From JAVVUQ01 sp036653075 (GTDB taxonomy: Bacteria > Bacillota > Clostridia > Christensenellales > CAG-314): a DNA stretch of 31,379 nt. Each line of letters starts with the position of its first letter. Within the stretch, counting starts at the first letter, position 1. The position numbers were made by a program, and so were the translations under genes. The stretch covers positions 1 to 31,379 of the forward strand of contig JAVVUQ010000012.1 of NCBI GenBank assembly GCA_036653075.1, in the 5' to 3' direction. Under the pieces are notes generated by a model. The model saw only the letters and a program-made list of their open reading frames with translations. It was not told where the DNA came from and made no database searches. Shown here one piece after another: positions 1-7,415 of the stretch.

Positions 1-235
1 TATTACTGTTAAGCGAGTTTTGAAACGGTATGAATTTATGTTATATAATAATATCAAATATTGTAATAATAAAAAGTAATATAACAATTATTAAAAAACA
101 TAATAGCAATTATTAAAAAACAGTATAGCAGTGATAAAAAGTAATATAACAATTATTATAATAATGTGATAATGTAACTGAAATATATGTAAAAATATAA
201 TAAAACGACATTATAATTAAAGTAGCAGGTGTACG
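1..235. repeat. AT-rich repeated leader upstream of perR
   Basis: No gene is supported here. A 25-bp direct repeat occurs at 69-93 and 134-158. A 16-bp repeat (CAATTATTAAAAAACA) occurs at 85-100 and 107-122, a 22-bp period. A perfect 14-bp palindrome, ATTATTATAATAAT, lies at 152-165. The stretch probably holds the perR promoter, but the base composition is too skewed to name boxes. One frame is open from base 2 to a TAA at 77-79 and could be the tail of an upstream gene, but nothing in those 25 codons is recognisable. Confidence 0.6.
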
Positions 236-613
236 ATGAAAGAGCAAAGGTATTCAAAACAAAGAGAGTTAGTTGTAGAGGCGTTGAAGGGAACTAATTC
301 GCATCCTGATGCTTATGCTGTTTATGACGCAGTAGTTAAAGATTTACCTAACATTAGCTTGGGAACAATTTATCGTAATTTAAAGCAGCTTGAAGAATCG
401 GGGTTAATACGCAAAATCGTTATTGATAATGGCGTTGAGCATTATGATTATGATGTTTGTCCTCATCATCATTTTATCTGCAAGAAATGCGGAAAAGTTT
501 ATGACGTTGAAACTGATGGTGAAACTAAGTTATTACAAGAACAGTTTACCGTAGAAAAAGTTGAAGTGCTTTTTTACGGGATATGCAAAGATTGTAACAA
601 AATTATACAATAA
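236..613 (+). CDS. perR: Fur-family peroxide-responsive repressor, PerR type
   Basis: A 125-residue Fur-family repressor with an N-terminal winged helix (about residues 5-65) and a C-terminal metal-binding dimerisation domain. The regulatory metal ligands of Bacillus PerR (H37, D85, H91, H93, D104) have matches at H23, D71, H77, H79 and D90 with identical spacing. An Asp rather than Glu at the last position is the PerR-like state. The structural zinc site is present as C82/C85 and C117/C120. In this family, peroxide oxidises the iron-bound histidines and releases the DNA. The AGGTG four bases before the ATG is a modest ribosome binding site. The next genes, rubredoxin and rubrerythrin, are classic PerR targets. 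The alternative is a Fur or Zur paralogue, which the Asp90 makes less likely. Confidence 0.9.
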   Translation: MKEQRYSKQRELVVEALKGTNSHPDAYAVYDAVVKDLPNISLGTIYRNLKQLEESGLIRKIVIDNGVEHYDYDVCPHHHFICKKCGKVYDVETDGETKLLQEQFTVEKVEVLFYGICKDCNKIIQ

Positions 614-652
614 CTATTGTTTTTTATAATTTTGTGTATTTATTACAATATA

Positions 653-667
653 ATAAAATGATTATAA
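653..667 (+). promoter_or_regulatory. Candidate PerR box before the rubredoxin gene
   Basis: ATAAAATGATTATAA matches 12 of the 14 fixed positions of the Bacillus PerR box (TTATAATNATTATAA, from memory), with a perfect right half. It sits 5 bp before the GGAGG of the rubredoxin gene and overlaps the presumed transcription start if the TATAAT at 649-654 is the -10. The gene upstream encodes a PerR-type protein. AT-rich DNA yields partial matches easily, so this is a candidate only. A weaker 11 of 14 match precedes the rubrerythrin gene at 918-932. Confidence 0.4.
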
Positions 668-685
668 TATACGGAGGTATTTAAT

Positions 686-799
686 ATGAAATGGAGATGT
701 AAAGTTTGCGGTTATGTACACGAAGGCAAAGAGCCACCTGAACAATGCCCAATTTGTTTTGCAAGCAAAGAAGAATTTGAAAAGATTGACGAGGATTAA
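686..799 (+). CDS. Very small rubredoxin (rubrerythrin-type rubredoxin domain as a free protein)
   Basis: A 37-residue protein with ATG at 686, GGAGG at 673-677 (8-nt spacing) and TAA at 797-799. Two Cys pairs, C5-x-x-C8 and C21-x-x-C24, form the FeS4 site of rubredoxins, with the aromatic residues W3 and Y10 and a CGYVHEG turn. The sequence resembles the short C-terminal rubredoxin domain of classical rubrerythrins rather than free rubredoxins, which are about 52-54 residues. The second pair is CPICF where CPxCG is usual. The likely role is electron transfer to rubrerythrin or related peroxide and oxygen reductases in the cytoplasm. It lies between perR and the rubrerythrin gene, behind a candidate PerR box. 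Confidence 0.85.
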   Translation: MKWRCKVCGYVHEGKEPPEQCPICFASKEEFEKIDED

Positions 800-1029
800 T
801 GTTTAATTAATTCATTTATATCCAAAATAGGCAGAAATCATAAATTGATTATTGTTTGATTGTAATAATAAGTTTTTACAGCAATTTTTATAGTCAATAT
901 ATGTAGGTAATATTAAATTATTGTGATTATTAAATATTTATACTTGTTTTCATAATAATTTAATGTATAACAAAGGTTAAAAAACAAATTAGAATTAAAA
1001 TATTTTATTTGACGAATTAAGGAGAAATT

Positions 1030-1578
1030 ATGAGAAAATTTAGATGCGCTGTATGCGGTGAAATTATTATGTCGGACACTATGCCATTAGTATGCCCTGT
1101 ATGTAAAGCTACAAAGTTTGTAGAAGTTGTTGAAAATGAAAAGTTAATATTTGCTGACGAACACGTTGTTGGAATTGCTAAAAGCGTAACAGATAACGAA
1201 ATTTTAGATGGATTACGCGCTAACTTTAATGGCGAATGCACTGAAGTAGGTATGTATTTAGCTATGAGCCGTGTTGCTGATAGAGAAGGTTATCCTGAGA
1301 TTGCCGAAGCTTATAAAAGATATGCTTTTGAAGAAGCTGAACACGCAGCAAAATTTGCTGAATTGTTAGGCGAAGTGCTTACCGATAGCACTAAAAAGAA
1401 TCTCGAAATGCGTATCGCTGCCGAACACGGCGCTTGCGAAGGCAAACTTATGATAGCAAAAAAAGCAAAAGCTCTCAATCTTGACGCTATTCACGACACC
1501 GTTCACGAAATGTCTAAAGATGAAGCAAGACACGGCAAAGGCTTTGAAGGCTTATATAATAGATACTTTAAAAAATAA
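1030..1578 (+). CDS. Reverse rubrerythrin (NADH-linked peroxidase component)
   Basis: A 182-residue protein with an N-terminal rubredoxin domain (C6, C9, C22, C25) followed by a ferritin-like di-iron four-helix domain (about residues 55-180). This is the opposite domain order from classical rubrerythrin. Di-iron ligands are visible as E69, E102-x-x-H105, E132/E137 and E165-x-x-H168. In clostridia such proteins take electrons from NADH through rubredoxin and a reductase and reduce hydrogen peroxide, and also oxygen, to water. AAGGAG lies just before the ATG. The perR and rubredoxin neighbours fit a peroxide-response group, but the 230-bp gap to the rubredoxin suggests a separate transcript. 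Family confidence is high; the exact electron donor is inferred. Confidence 0.92.
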   Translation: MRKFRCAVCGEIIMSDTMPLVCPVCKATKFVEVVENEKLIFADEHVVGIAKSVTDNEILDGLRANFNGECTEVGMYLAMSRVADREGYPEIAEAYKRYAFEEAEHAAKFAELLGEVLTDSTKKNLEMRIAAEHGACEGKLMIAKKAKALNLDAIHDTVHEMSKDEARHGKGFEGLYNRYFKK

Positions 1579-1911
1579 ATTTTTAATAATTATTAAATTG
1601 GCTATCAATATTAATACATATCTTTCGCCTATTTAATAGTATTACGTTTAAAATTAGGATTTGAGATTCATTTGAAATTGTTTGTCGGTATTTAATGTAA
1701 TTAAAAGAAATTTTGAATCCTAATTGTAATAAAATTGTATATTTAAACACATAATCGTAGTATAATTTGTTTAAATAATATATTTATATAGCTATTACTA
1801 AAGATAAATATGAAAATTTAAATTGATATAAACATAAATAAAAATAATAAAAAAACGAAATCACATTACTTTTATGTTAATAACATAATCGTAATAAATA
1901 AGGAGAATTTT
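1579..1911. other. 333-bp intergenic region with inverted and direct repeats before trxA
   Basis: No open frame worth calling. A perfect 10-bp inverted repeat, AATTAGGATT at 1652-1661 and AATCCTAATT at 1716-1725, could close a 74-nt hairpin. The 11-mer ACATAATCGTA is repeated at 1749-1759 and 1883-1893. The first copy abuts a TATAAT at 1761-1766 and the second lies 7 bp before the AGGAG of trxA. The 17-bp dyad at 1872-1888 is listed separately. This arrangement suggests control of trxA, but no known regulator site was recognised. Confidence 0.5.
1872..1888. promoter_or_regulatory. 17-bp perfect dyad just upstream of the trxA ribosome binding site
   Basis: TTATGTTAATAACATAA is an 8-1-8 perfect inverted repeat ending 12 bp before the AGGAG (1901-1905) of trxA. 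Size and symmetry suit a dimeric repressor or redox regulator. An mRNA hairpin is possible but would have an unrealistically small loop. The regulator is unknown, and the site does not match the PerR box well. Confidence 0.4.
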
Positions 1912-2226
1912 ATGAGTATTAAAGTTGATAATAGCAATTTTACCGATGAGGTTTTAAAATGTAATAAACCCGTTTTAGTAGACTTTTTTGCTGTTTGGTG
2001 CGGCCCTTGTTCTATGATAGCTCCAATAATTGACGAGTTATCCAAAGAAAAAGCAGATAAAATTAAAGTATGTAAATTAAACGTGGACGAAGCAAAATCT
2101 ATTGCAATTGATTATGGCGTAAGAAGTATTCCCACTTTAATTTTCTTTAAAGACGGTAATATCGTCAACACAATTGTCGGCGCTCGCTCAAAAGCAGAAT
2201 TAGCACAAATCATTGACGAATTATAA
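1912..2226 (+). CDS. trxA: Thioredoxin
   Basis: A 104-residue cytoplasmic thioredoxin of normal length. The redox-active site WCGPC spans residues 29-33, after the buried Asp24 of the VLVDFFA strand. The cis-proline loop (RSIPTL) and the GARSK loop near the C-terminus are present. It reduces protein disulfides and serves peroxiredoxins and ribonucleotide reductase. No thioredoxin reductase gene is next to it. The start is set by AAGGAG ending 6 nt before the ATG. The last codons and stop belong to the first copy of a 21-bp tandem repeat that continues downstream. A Rho-independent terminator follows at 2293-2332, so trxA is probably a single-gene transcript. Confidence 0.96.
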   Translation: MSIKVDNSNFTDEVLKCNKPVLVDFFAVWCGPCSMIAPIIDELSKEKADKIKVCKLNVDEAKSIAIDYGVRSIPTLIFFKDGNIVNTIVGARSKAELAQIIDEL

Positions 2227-2274
2227 AAAATAATTGACGAATTATAAAAAATAATTAACGAATTATAAATAATA
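2212..2274 (+). repeat. 21-bp tandem repeat, three copies, overlapping the trxA stop
   Basis: Copies run 2212-2232, 2233-2253 (identical) and 2254-2274 (a few changes). Because 21 is a multiple of three, each copy holds the trxA C-terminal codons IIDEL (INEL in the third) and an in-frame TAA. The gene end has therefore been duplicated downstream without changing the protein. It looks like replication slippage, and also gives three consecutive in-frame stops. Confidence 0.9.
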
Positions 2275-2292
2275 TTTTTTATATAATATTTT

Positions 2293-2332
2293 GGACTGTT
2301 GCAAGTTTTTAATGCAACAGCCCTTTTATTTT
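2293..2332 (+). terminator. Rho-independent terminator of trxA
   Basis: GGACTGTTGCA pairs with TGCAACAGCCC (10 of 11 positions, one A-C mismatch) around a 9-nt loop and is followed by TTTTATTTTA. It is oriented for trxA. No T-run exists on the other strand, so it would not stop the convergent ABC operon. Confidence 0.85.
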
Positions 2333-2353
2333 ACCTTCAATTAGTATTTAATT

Positions 2354-2520
2354 AAATAAATCAATATAATTAAATCATTATAGTAATTGAAATAAATCAA
2401 TATAATTAAATCATTATATTAATTAAAATAAATCAATTCATTAATTAAATTAAGTCAGTATATTAATTAAAGCAAAGCAAGTTAAATAAATCAACGCATT
2501 AATTTAATTAAAGTCAATAT
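2354..2520. repeat. Degenerate 36-bp-period repeats between convergent genes
   Basis: A 29-bp sequence is repeated exactly at 2354-2382 and 2390-2418. A third, diverged copy begins at 2426, giving a 36-bp period. More decayed pieces continue to about 2520; AAATAAATCAA recurs at 2484. The DNA is nearly all A/T and shows no coding potential. It fills the space between the trxA terminator and the 3' end of the ABC operon. Confidence 0.75.
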
Positions 2521-2523
2521 AAA

Positions 2524-4506
2524 TCAAGTTAATTCAAACATACCTGTATAAAGTTGAAAATACTTGCCTTGTTGCGCAATTAAATTTTCGTGGTCGCCCC
2601 GTTCGATAATTTTACCATTTTCAAGTACCATAATAGCGTCGCTATTGCGTACGGTTGATAATCTATGCGCTATTACGAATACCGTTCTATTTTGCATTAA
2701 TCTATCCATTCCCTGTTCAATATGCAATTCTGTTCGAGTATCAATGCTACTTGTGGCTTCGTCTAAGATTAATACCGGAGGATTTGCAATTGCAGCTCTT
2801 GCAATTGAAATTAATTGTCGTTGACCTTGTGAAAGATTTGAGCCGTCTGCTGTAAGCAGAGTATCGTACCCGTTTGGTAGTAACTCAATAAAACTATTGG
2901 CATTAGCGATTTTAGCTGCGGCAATTATATCATCTATTGTAGCGTTTATATTACCATATTTAATGTTTTGCGCAACCGTTCCCGTAAATAAATGAGTATC
3001 TTGTAAAACTATGGCTAAAGAACGTCTTAAATCATCTTTTTTAATTCTTCTTACATCTATTCCATCATAGGTAATTGCGCCGTTATCTACATCATAAAAT
3101 CTGTTAATTAGATTAGTTATCGTTGTTTTGCCTGCGCCCGTGCTGCCTACAAAAGCTATTTTTTGTCCTGGCTTAGCGTAAAGCGATAAGTTTTTTAGCA
3201 CCGCTTTTTCTTTTTCATAACTAAATGTCACATCACTGAATCTAACATCTCCTTTTAAAAGCGTAAATTTATAATTATTATCATTATTATGATTATCAAT
3301 ATTGCAGTTATCGTTATTGGCGTCATTATTGTAATCGCCTATGTCGGGTATTTTCCAAGCCCAAATGCCAGTACGTTCTTTTGATTGCGCCAAAATTCCG
3401 TTATTGTCCATTGTTACGTTGACAAGCGTTATATTTCCTTCGTCGATTTCTTGATTTTCGTCTAACATCTCAAAAACACGTTCCGCTCCCGCAAGCGCTG
3501 TCATAACTGCCATAAATAACTGTGAAAGCTGTGTTATTGGTTGGCTAAACTGCCTTGTCAATTGCAAAAAGCTACCTAATTTACCTATGGTTAAATTTGT
3601 AATTGAAAATGCTAACATTAATCCGCCTGACATCGCTGTCAATGCGTAATGCAAATATGATAGATTGCCCATTATTGGCATAAGCACATTGGAATAACTA
3701 TGCGCCGACGTGCCTGTGGCTGCAAGTTCATCGTTTAAGACATCAAAATCTTTAACGGCTTCTTTCTCGTGACAAAAAACCTTTACAACTTTCTGACCGC
3801 TTATCATTTCTTCTACTTTTCCGTTAACCTTTCCTAACGACGTTTGCATATTAATAAAATGCTTGCCTGATTTCTTTTTTAAAATTGAAACCGTTTTAAG
3901 CATTACAAAAAGCATAACAATTACCAATACCATAAGTAACGGCGATTGTAATAACATCGCTACAAACACGCCGACTACGGTGATAGAGGAACTCAATAGT
4001 TGCGGAAATCCTTGCGAAAGCATTTGACGCATTGCATCAATATCGTTTGTATAACGACTCATCAACTCGCCGTGCGTATGCGTATCATAATATTTTATAG
4101 GTAATTTTTGCATATGCTCAAATAATTCATTCCTTATCTTTTGCAATGAAATATTCGTAATATCTACCATTATTCTATTGTAAATATACGTAGCCGCTGC
4201 TCCCGTCAAATAAAATCCAGCCATTAACGCCAACGCTCCAATAAGCGGAGCAAAATTAGGATTTTCAATCTTCGTCATAGGCAAAATATATTTATCAATT
4301 AACGTGGATATAAACGAAGCGCCCACTACGTTAGCTAATGCGCTAAATAATATAAATACTACTACGAGAATCAGTTTTACTTTATGCGGTTTTAAATAAG
4401 CAAACATTCTCGATAACGTCCGCTTTACATTTTTTGGCTTTCTTTTGTTACTCATATTGCGAGTGACGTTTCTATCGCCAACGCCACCACCCATACCAAC
4501 GCTCAT
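2524..4506 (-). CDS. ABC exporter half-transporter, catalytically competent subunit
   Basis: A 660-residue half-transporter: an N-terminal six-helix exporter domain (about residues 40-345) and a C-terminal ATPase domain (about 425-655). Walker A GSTGAGKTT is near 454-462, Walker B is LILDEATSS with D582/E583, and the H-loop is H614, so this subunit keeps its own catalytic residues. Its signature motif is LSQGQ instead of LSGGQ. It would face the degenerate site of the partner encoded just upstream. A family-type insert with RTGIWAWK precedes the ATPase domain and carries an Asn/Asp-rich tract at residues 393-411. The ATG overlaps the previous stop (ATGA) and has GGAGG, so the two genes are translationally coupled. 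Drug or lipid export is likely; the substrate is unknown. Confidence 0.93.
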   Translation of the reverse strand: MSVGMGGGVGDRNVTRNMSNKRKPKNVKRTLSRMFAYLKPHKVKLILVVVFILFSALANVVGASFISTLIDKYILPMTKIENPNFAPLIGALALMAGFYLTGAAATYIYNRIMVDITNISLQKIRNELFEHMQKLPIKYYDTHTHGELMSRYTNDIDAMRQMLSQGFPQLLSSSITVVGVFVAMLLQSPLLMVLVIVMLFVMLKTVSILKKKSGKHFINMQTSLGKVNGKVEEMISGQKVVKVFCHEKEAVKDFDVLNDELAATGTSAHSYSNVLMPIMGNLSYLHYALTAMSGGLMLAFSITNLTIGKLGSFLQLTRQFSQPITQLSQLFMAVMTALAGAERVFEMLDENQEIDEGNITLVNVTMDNNGILAQSKERTGIWAWKIPDIGDYNNDANNDNCNIDNHNNDNNYKFTLLKGDVRFSDVTFSYEKEKAVLKNLSLYAKPGQKIAFVGSTGAGKTTITNLINRFYDVDNGAITYDGIDVRRIKKDDLRRSLAIVLQDTHLFTGTVAQNIKYGNINATIDDIIAAAKIANANSFIELLPNGYDTLLTADGSNLSQGQRQLISIARAAIANPPVLILDEATSSIDTRTELHIEQGMDRLMQNRTVFVIAHRLSTVRNSDAIMVLENGKIIERGDHENLIAQQGKYFQLYTGMFELT

Positions 4507-6308
4507 TTGCTCCCTCCTACCGCATTTGTCTGCGAATAATAAACTTCTTGATATATTTTGTTGCTATTAAGTAATTGTTTGTGCGTTCCTACGCCGTTTA
4601 TAGTGCCATCGTCGATAACTATAATCTTATCAGCGTCAATTACTGAATTTATACGTTGCGCTATGATAATCACAGTTGCGTCCGTTATTTCTTGCTTTAG
4701 CCCTTGTCTAATAATCTTATCCGTAGCGGTGTCTACTGCGCTCGTACTATCGTCTAAAATTAATATTTTAGGACGCTTAAGTAACGCTCTCGCTATGCAC
4801 AATCGTTGCTTTTGCCCACCGCTAACATTTACGCCGCCTTGACCTAAATCGGTATTATAACCATTAGGAAAACTTTCAATAAAGTCTTTCGCCGCCGCTA
4901 CGGCGCAAGCATTTTCAATTTCTAAATCACTTGCATTTTGATTTCCCCACTTTAAATTATCTTTGATTGTACCTGAAAACAACACGTTATTTTGCAATAC
5001 CATAGCTACGCTTTCACGTAATTTTTCTATATTTATCTCTTTAACATTATGATTAGACACAAACACGTCACCAGTAGTAGTATCATAAAGTCTTGCTATA
5101 AGCTGTACAATCGTTGTTTTTCCACTGCCCGTTCCACCAATAATTCCTACGGTTTCACCACTTTTAATAGTTATATTTATATTGTTAATAACTTGCTTTT
5201 TGGGATTTTTTGAATAGGAAAAGCCAACGTTTTTAAATTCAATATCGCCATTTTCTATTTCTAAATTTTCATTTGCTCCATCATTAGTAATATCGGATTT
5301 TTCATCTAATACTTCAGTAATACGCGCCACTGACGCTTTGGATAATACTAAATTTACCAAAACCATCGATATCATCATTAGCGACATCAAAATTTGAGTT
5401 ATATATGATATAAACGAAAATAACTGCCCGTCCATCATCTCGCCTGCAACTATTTTCTTTCCGCCTAAAAAATATACCGCTATCAGCGTAGCATACATCG
5501 TGAATTGCATAATAGGCATATTCCATATAATCAATTTTTCCGCTTTTATACTCGCTTGGCATAATACCGCCGATTTTTCTCTAAATTGCTGCGTTTCGTG
5601 ATTTTCTCTGACAAACGCCTTTACAGTACGTATAGAAATCAAATTCTCTTGCACTTTTAAATTTAAATCATCATAATGCTTAAACATTTTTTTAAAAAGG
5701 TCGAACGCCTTTCTACTTAATAGTATCACGCTTATCGCCAATAACGGCGCAGCAAAACCTATTACTATTGCAAGCTCTGCGTTTATAGTAATCGCCATAG
5801 TTGTGGCAAATATTAACATAATAGGCGCTCTTACACAAATTCTAATAATCATTTGAAAAGATTGCTGCGTGTTCGTTACATCTGCTGTCAACCTTGTAAC
5901 TAAACTTGCTGTGGAAAATTTGTCAATATTGTAAAATGAAAAATCTTGCGTCCTTTTAAACATCTCGTGACGTAAATTTTTGGCAAATCCGTTCGCTGCA
6001 ACCGCTGCGTATTTCCCCGATAACGCTCCCGTTATAAGCGATAATGCCGCCATAACTATCATTGCGCCACCTATTAAACAAATTAGCCCTATACTCCCAG
6101 GCTTTACATTTACAAATTGCGCAATAGCTTTTATCGCATCACCAATTATATTGTTTGGATACGCTCTACCCGATACCCCTACGTCTACTATAATTGACAT
6201 CAATAACGGTATCATTACCTCTAACGCAACTTCAAATATTACAAACACTGGCGCAAGTATCGCCGACTTTCGATATCCCTTTGTATATGGAATTAATGTC
6301 TTTATCAT
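4503..6308 (-). CDS. ABC exporter half-transporter with degenerate nucleotide site
   Basis: A 601-residue half-transporter with membrane helices in the first 310 residues and a C-terminal ATPase domain. Walker A GGTGSGKTT is near 391-399 and the signature VSGGQ is canonical. The catalytic Glu after Walker B is Asp520 (LILDDSTSAVD) and the H-loop His is Gln551 (IIAQR). Together with the partner's LSQGQ signature, all three changes fall in one composite ATP site. This is the pattern of heterodimeric exporters such as TM287/288 and BmrCD. Start choice: AAGGA is 10 nt before ATG 6306-6308 but only 4 nt before the in-frame TTG at 6312-6314, so the ATG is preferred. It probably forms an operon with marR upstream. 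Confidence 0.93.
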   Translation of the reverse strand: MIKTLIPYTKGYRKSAILAPVFVIFEVALEVMIPLLMSIIVDVGVSGRAYPNNIIGDAIKAIAQFVNVKPGSIGLICLIGGAMIVMAALSLITGALSGKYAAVAANGFAKNLRHEMFKRTQDFSFYNIDKFSTASLVTRLTADVTNTQQSFQMIIRICVRAPIMLIFATTMAITINAELAIVIGFAAPLLAISVILLSRKAFDLFKKMFKHYDDLNLKVQENLISIRTVKAFVRENHETQQFREKSAVLCQASIKAEKLIIWNMPIMQFTMYATLIAVYFLGGKKIVAGEMMDGQLFSFISYITQILMSLMMISMVLVNLVLSKASVARITEVLDEKSDITNDGANENLEIENGDIEFKNVGFSYSKNPKKQVINNINITIKSGETVGIIGGTGSGKTTIVQLIARLYDTTTGDVFVSNHNVKEINIEKLRESVAMVLQNNVLFSGTIKDNLKWGNQNASDLEIENACAVAAAKDFIESFPNGYNTDLGQGGVNVSGGQKQRLCIARALLKRPKILILDDSTSAVDTATDKIIRQGLKQEITDATVIIIAQRINSVIDADKIIVIDDGTINGVGTHKQLLNSNKIYQEVYYSQTNAVGGSK

Positions 6309-6330
6309 ACTCAATTATTCCTTTTTCTTG

Positions 6331-6450
6331 CTTTTTTAATTTTTATCTTGCTTTTTTTTAATTTTTATCTTGCTTTTTTAATTTTTATCTTGTTTTCTGC
6401 TTGTTTTTTGCTTGTTTTATTGATTTTTTTCTTGTTTTATTGATATTTTC
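6331..6450 (-). repeat. About 20-bp tandem array in the leader of the ABC genes
   Basis: Six T-rich units of 18-22 bp, each ending CTTG or similar on the plus strand. Three resemble CTTTTTTAATTTTTATCTTG (6331-6350, 6351-6372, 6373-6392), then an 18-bp unit, then two 20-bp units at 6411-6430 and 6431-6450. The array lies between marR and the first ABC gene and ends just before its ribosome binding site. Evenly spaced T-tracts suggest curved DNA or an A-rich unstructured mRNA leader. Confidence 0.85.
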
Positions 6451-6595
6451 TTGCTTTATCTTATATTAGAAACTGTCTTAATTATTCATAATTTCAATAT
6501 TATTTTATAATTTCAATTAATATACGCATTATTTACCTTTAATTATATTGTTTGCCTACCATTAAGTCAAAAATTTATATAGTTAATATTATTGA

Positions 6596-7042
6596 TTAAA
6601 CTTCGCTAATCATATTGAGTAAATTTGTTATTTCCGTAGCGCTATTATATAACCTATCCGCTTCATCATCAGAAAAATATGCCAACGCTGGTAATAATTG
6701 ATTTAAAGTATCTTCTCTTTCTTCCTGTAAATACTTCCTTCCCTCATTCGTTATCTTAGCTATTACACTACGCCTACAAGATTCGTTTGTAAATCGTTCC
6801 ACAAATCCAAGCGCAACTAATCCATCCATTAACGCTGTCATTTGCTGGCAGCTCACCGCCGCCCTCGCAGATAAAGCGCTCATATTAGTTTCTCCACTTT
6901 CTGACAATTCAATAAGCGTAAAAAACTGCGCAGGATTTATTGGCCTATTTATCTTCTTAAACGGCCTAAATAAATGCCTCCTAATTAATGGATTTAAATC
7001 CAATAACGCCTTGAGCGCTTCTTTTTTATGCTGATTTTCCAC
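6596..7042 (-). CDS. MarR-family transcriptional regulator
   Basis: A 148-residue winged-helix protein of MarR size. The DNA-binding core spans about residues 35-105: a PAQFFTLIEL helix, then SALSARAAVSCQQMTALMDGLVALGFVERF, which is the helix-turn-helix, and a wing with RRS and the ITNEGR motif. Flanking helices form the dimer interface. The start is GTG, set by AGGAGG 7 nt upstream. It precedes the two exporter genes on the same strand, so it most likely represses itself and the exporter and is released by a small ligand. A dyad covering its own promoter is the probable operator. The ligand is unknown. Confidence 0.92.
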   Translation of the reverse strand: MENQHKKEALKALLDLNPLIRRHLFRPFKKINRPINPAQFFTLIELSESGETNMSALSARAAVSCQQMTALMDGLVALGFVERFTNESCRRSVIAKITNEGRKYLQEEREDTLNQLLPALAYFSDDEADRLYNSATEITNLLNMISEV

Positions 7043-7193
7043 TTTTATTCCTCCTAACTATACATACTTTAATCTTATTTCTTTATTTTATTATTTAATT
7101 TCTTTATTTTATTTCTTTTTACTATTTTATCTATACGCTTTCTTTATTAATATAAATAACAACATCATTTAAAATATTTTTTCATTTTAAACC

Positions 7194-7207
7194 AATGCTC
7201 AAGCATT
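7194..7207. promoter_or_regulatory. Candidate MarR operator
   Basis: AATGCTCAAGCATT is a perfect 6-2-6 inverted repeat overlapping the last bases of the marR -10 box and the expected transcription start. Position and symmetry are those of an autorepressor site for a MarR dimer. A second copy was not found elsewhere in the window. Confidence 0.55.
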
Positions 7208-7233
7208 ATATACGCAATTTTTTATGCTGTCAA
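7205..7233 (-). promoter_or_regulatory. Consensus promoter of the marR-ABC operon
   Basis: Read on the minus strand: TTGACA (7233-7228), a 17-bp spacer, TATAAT (7210-7205). Both boxes are perfect sigma-A consensus. The start would be near 7198, giving a leader of about 155 nt before the GTG of marR. So strong a promoter makes sense if it is normally held off by the repressor. Confidence 0.85.
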
Positions 7234-7384
7234 TCATTTCATTATGTTAAATATCAATTTATTTTATATTTATAATAGTGTAGTATCTTATTACAATTAA
7301 TAGCTTATAGATTTTTTTTACTTGCTCTTTTGGTAACGCTTTAACTTAGTTGAGCATATCAATCAAAAAACTGCGTAAAAAGTG

Positions 7385-7413
7385 TTGACATAATTAAATA
7401 TATTTGATATTAT
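7385..7413 (+). promoter_or_regulatory. Consensus promoter inside the marR-dus region
   Basis: TTGACA (7385-7390), a 17-bp spacer, TATTAT (7408-7413). The predicted start is about 7420, exactly where a 12-bp inverted repeat begins. A TATCGATA palindrome (7416-7423) overlaps the start site and another lies at 7430-7437. It may drive a small RNA, a tiny ORF, or a longer dus transcript. Confidence 0.75.
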
Positions 7414-7415
7414 GT

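Noticed and set aside
2..79. Open frame running in from the left edge, possibly the tail of an upstream gene
   Set aside because: Only 25 codons of AT-rich sequence with no recognisable feature.
607..626. ACAAT-AACT-ATTGT followed by T-run at the end of perR as a terminator
   Set aside because: The stem is five AT-rich pairs, too weak to call.
663..668. TATAAT as the -10 of the rubredoxin gene
   Set aside because: Transcription would start inside the GGAGG at 673-677, removing the ribosome binding site.
6309..6314. TTG start two codons upstream of the chosen ATG of the first ABC gene
   Set aside because: Spacing from AAGGA is only 4 nt, against 10 nt for the ATG; not excluded, but less likely.
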